From assembly GCF_002573715.1 (NCBI RefSeq), contig NZ_PDHM01000028.1:437651-501650 (forward strand): 64,000 nt of DNA, in the 5' to 3' direction. This document shows positions 61,524 through 64,000 of the stretch, in pieces. A program made the translations under genes and the position numbers. A model generated the notes under the pieces. The model did not search any database. It was not told the DNA's origin and saw nothing but the letters and a program-made list of their open reading frames with translations. This DNA is from Paenibacillus sp. EZ-K15. GTDB taxonomy: Bacteria; Bacillota; Bacilli; Paenibacillales; Paenibacillaceae. How positions within the stretch are numbered: the stretch's first letter is position 1; each line of letters starts with the position of its first letter.

Positions 61524-62486
61524 CTACTTTAAGCGAATTCTTGGGTCAGCGGCGCCATACAGGACATCTGATAACAAGTTACCTAGCAATGTCAATACGG
61601 AAATAAATATCGTGAAGCCGAGCATAAACGGATAATCCCGCATATTGATCGATTCCAGATATACCTGGCCAACCCCAGGCCAAATGAATATCTTTTCCAA
61701 AATGATGGCTCCACCAAATAAGCCTGGCAACTCGAAGCCCATCAAAGTGATCGCAGGAAGCATTGCATTACGCAAAGCATGCTTGAAAATAACCGTACGT
61801 TCCTTCAATCCCTTTGCACGGGCTGTGCGAATGTAATCCTGACGGATAACTTCCAGCATGCTTGTACGGAAATACCGCGTCAAGCTGCCTGTGCTTAGCA
61901 TTGTAAGTACAGTCACTGGCAAGAACATATGCCATGCGATGTCAATCAGTTGCTGCCATGTGTTTCCATTCAAACCTGAAGTTTTCATACCACCAACCGG
62001 AAACCATCCTAAATCCAAGGCAAAAATCTTAATGAGAAGGAGTCCGATAAAGAAAGAAGGCAGTGACATACACAAAAAGATGAATAAGGTTACGATCTTA
62101 TCAAACAATGAATACTGAAATTTAGCTGAGAATACCCCAGCAAAGATAGCGATTATCCAGCTTAATATCAACGAAAAAATAGCAATAAAAACAGAGTTCC
62201 ATACATAGTTACCCATAACGGTGGTAACCGGTTGTTTGTGCTGAAGGGAATCTCCGAGATTGCCCTTTAACATATTGCCAGCCCATGTAAAGTAACGCTC
62301 TACCGGCGGCTTATCCAAACCATAAATTTCCCGAAGCTGAGCTGCTTTCTCAGCAGTCATCGTCGGGTTATCCATTGCAGTGATATAATCACCTGGCACC
62401 ATTGCTGATATTGCAAATATGAGAATCGAGATCCCGATCATTGTCGGGATAATCTGCAGCAGCCTCCGGATAATGTACTGCTTCAT
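61524..62486 (-). CDS. oppB: Oligopeptide ABC transporter permease OppB
   Basis: 320 residues. N-terminal MKQYIIRRLLQIIPTMIGIS and MVPGDYI, six helices, EAA-like loop RQDYIRTARAKGLKERTVIF, C-terminal YGAADPRIRLK, all standard for OppB/AppB. It is separated from oppA by a 66-bp gap with a stem-loop. Confidence 0.95.
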   Translation of the reverse strand: MKQYIIRRLLQIIPTMIGISILIFAISAMVPGDYITAMDNPTMTAEKAAQLREIYGLDKPPVERYFTWAGNMLKGNLGDSLQHKQPVTTVMGNYVWNSVFIAIFSLILSWIIAIFAGVFSAKFQYSLFDKIVTLFIFLCMSLPSFFIGLLLIKIFALDLGWFPVGGMKTSGLNGNTWQQLIDIAWHMFLPVTVLTMLSTGSLTRYFRTSMLEVIRQDYIRTARAKGLKERTVIFKHALRNAMLPAITLMGFELPGLFGGAIILEKIFIWPGVGQVYLESINMRDYPFMLGFTIFISVLTLLGNLLSDVLYGAADPRIRLK

Positions 62487-62511
62487 AATATTCCTCCCGG
62501 CTTATAAGTGG

Positions 62512-62541
62512 ATATGCCCAGCTCTTGCGAGCTGAGCATAT
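62512..62541 (-). other. Stem-loop between oppA and oppB
   Basis: ATATGC-CAGCTC (one bulge) TTGC GAGCTG-GCATAT, about 12 bp of stem without a T run. A processing or partial-termination signal that would leave more oppA than oppB message is the usual role at this place. Confidence 0.7.
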
Positions 62542-62552
62542 GTTTCCTGCTG

Positions 62553-64000
62553 TTATTGTTCAAGTTCGACTTTGTAAAGATCAAGTACGAAGTCTTTATA
62601 TGGAGTAATTTCCATACCATTAACTCGGCTGTTGATACCCCACATATCACGTCTTTGGTAAATCGGGAGATCCGGAACGTCTTGATTCAGTACTTGATAT
62701 GCTTCTGCATATGCTGCTTTACGCTCTTCAAGATCGAAGGCTTTCAGACCTTTATCCATTGCTGCATCATAAGCAGGATTGGAGTATCCGATATCATTTT
62801 GCTGTCCATCCGTACGGTATACAGTGGATTCTGGATCTGGAGTCAAGCCCCATGCAGCAAAGAACATTTCGAAATCGCCTTTATCCTTCTTATCCATGAT
62901 CGCATTGAAATCTAATGTTTCTGCAACGATCTTAATGCCAAGCTCTTGGTAGTTCTGATTCATTACCGGAATCAAAGCATCTACAACCGGGTTATCAGCT
63001 GTTGCAGAGAAGTGAAGCTCAAATTTCTTACCGTCTTTTTCACGGATGCCATCAGCACCTGGAACCCAGCCTGCTTCATCAAGAAGCTGCTTCGCTTTCT
63101 CGATGTCGAAATCATGTGTGTCGATACCTTCAGTAGTATATGCCCATGATACATTCGATTGTGGAATGTTGATTACGTTAGCATAAGGACCATAGATAAT
63201 TTCAACGATTTCTGCACGGTTCAAACCGTATAATAATGCTTGACGAACTTTCGGATCTTGGAACTTAGGATTTTTATGGTTCATGGCAACGTAACCGTAC
63301 CCATTGGTTGGGAAGATGTTGATATCCAAGAAGCCCATGGATTTCAACTCTTCTACGGTATCTTCGTTAACGGTAACCATATCCATATCGATTTCACCGG
63401 ATTGGAACATGGCCAATTTAGTTTCATCAGTAGTTGTTTTGTAAATTACGTTTTTGATTTTCGGAGCCCCCAGGAAGTAGTTCGGGTTAGCTTCCAATAC
63501 AACCTCTTGACCAGGAGCGAAGCTCTTCAGTACATACTGACCGCTACCGATTGGTTTAGTATGCAGGTTCTTCATGTACTCCAGGTTGCCTTGTTTGTAA
63601 TCTTTACCGTAGTATGCTTCTGGTACGAAAGAAATGTCTCCTAGAGAATCTTTCGTCATAGCGTTTGCTTCAGTTACTTCGATCTCAATGGTGTGGTCAT
63701 CGATAACTTTAACACCAGAGATGTCAGTTGCTTTACCATCATGATACTCTTGACCACCTTTTACATGTGTCGAGAAAATATCAGATTGACCGTCATAGCT
63801 AGAATCATGAAGAACTTTCATAGCAAATGCATAATCTTTTACTGTTACAGGTGTGCCATCAGAGTAAGTTACACCTTGTTTCAATTTAAATGTGTATTTT
63901 AATTTATCCTCGGAAACTTCAACGCTTTCTGCCAAACGGTTCGAATACGTTCCATCACCGTTCAGCGTGAAGAAAGAATCGAAAATTGCTTCTACAACAT
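62553..64000 (-). CDS. oppA: Oligopeptide-binding lipoprotein OppA (partial, N-terminus beyond right edge)
   Basis: The last ~482 residues of an SBP_bac_5 family peptide-binding protein; the frame stays open to the window edge (VVEAIFDSFFTLNGDGTYSN). Family blocks: YTFKLKQGVTYSDGTPVTVK, KPIGSGQYVLKSFAPGQEVV, VRQALLYGLNRAEIVEIIYG, and the C-terminal YAEAYQVLNQDVPDLPIYQR. The signal peptide and lipobox lie outside. First visible gene of the opp operon. Peptide length preference cannot be told from this sequence. Confidence 0.95.
   Translation of the reverse strand, partial: VVEAIFDSFFTLNGDGTYSNRLAESVEVSEDKLKYTFKLKQGVTYSDGTPVTVKDYAFAMKVLHDSSYDGQSDIFSTHVKGGQEYHDGKATDISGVKVIDDHTIEIEVTEANAMTKDSLGDISFVPEAYYGKDYKQGNLEYMKNLHTKPIGSGQYVLKSFAPGQEVVLEANPNYFLGAPKIKNVIYKTTTDETKLAMFQSGEIDMDMVTVNEDTVEELKSMGFLDINIFPTNGYGYVAMNHKNPKFQDPKVRQALLYGLNRAEIVEIIYGPYANVINIPQSNVSWAYTTEGIDTHDFDIEKAKQLLDEAGWVPGADGIREKDGKKFELHFSATADNPVVDALIPVMNQNYQELGIKIVAETLDFNAIMDKKDKGDFEMFFAAWGLTPDPESTVYRTDGQQNDIGYSNPAYDAAMDKGLKAFDLEERKAAYAEAYQVLNQDVPDLPIYQRRDMWGINSRVNGMEITPYKDFVLDLYKVELEQ

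Noticed and set aside
1..64000. tRNA, rRNA, CRISPR arrays, replication origin (DnaA boxes with dnaA)
   Set aside because: No stretch resembled these; the region is probably within some tens of kb of oriC by gene content, but dnaA is not here.

Overview
The window looks like chromosomal DNA from a spore-forming Bacillota of the Paenibacillus type. Evidence: an alpha/beta-type small acid-soluble spore protein gene, a complete walR-walK-walH-walI-walJ cluster with an htrA-type protease farther along, the order MazG-like/DUF2232/gdpP/rplI/dnaB/purA, strong Shine-Dalgarno sites, frequent GTG and TTG starts, and a moderate GC content. The species assignment is inference from gene content; there is no rRNA to confirm it. 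No tRNA, rRNA or CRISPR array was seen.

Left part (1-8.5 kb): a CUT1-type sugar ABC operon (lipoprotein plus two permeases, running off the left edge) with a perfect cre box and a divergent ROK regulator. It is followed by a decayed zone (chemotaxis receptor fragment, esterase remnant) around an intact rclA-like flavoprotein gene.

Variable zone (8.5-20.8 kb): directly downstream of rlmH. The last 18 bases of rlmH recur four more times in the same orientation (8537, 10097, 19555, 19671). This is the arrangement of attachment sites used by staphylococcal SCC elements at exactly this gene. The intervals between sites carry accessory genes: esterases, an ArsR/luciferase-like monooxygenase/MFS cluster, an ECF sigma factor with a DUF4179 anti-sigma factor, a DUF4261 protein, a double P-loop ATPase and an AT-rich methyltransferase. 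No recombinase gene is in the window.

Middle (21-48 kb): a TetR-regulated cytochrome P450 with two matching operators; small conserved genes (DUF3934, HEAT repeat, CxxH/CxxC, a gene probably starting at CTG); a GTPase; htrA; then a nucleoside hydrolase plus CUT1 importer plus AraC locus lying between walJ and htrA. The WalRK operon follows, with a MITE-like element sitting in the walR leader. Next is an M23/LysM/G5 peptidase with a perfect WalR box, and an HssRS-HrtBA haem stress system with its direct-repeat operator.

Right part (48-64 kb): purA, dnaB, rplI, gdpP, DUF2232, MazG-like, a CBS protein, an LCP ligase, a D,D-carboxypeptidase and an opp-type oligopeptide importer (oppA cut by the right edge). 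The main points of interest are the rlmH att-site series, the two MITE copies with target-site-like duplications, the visible operators (WalR, HssR, TetR, ArsR, cre), a candidate small RNA near 28.3 kb and the CTG start.
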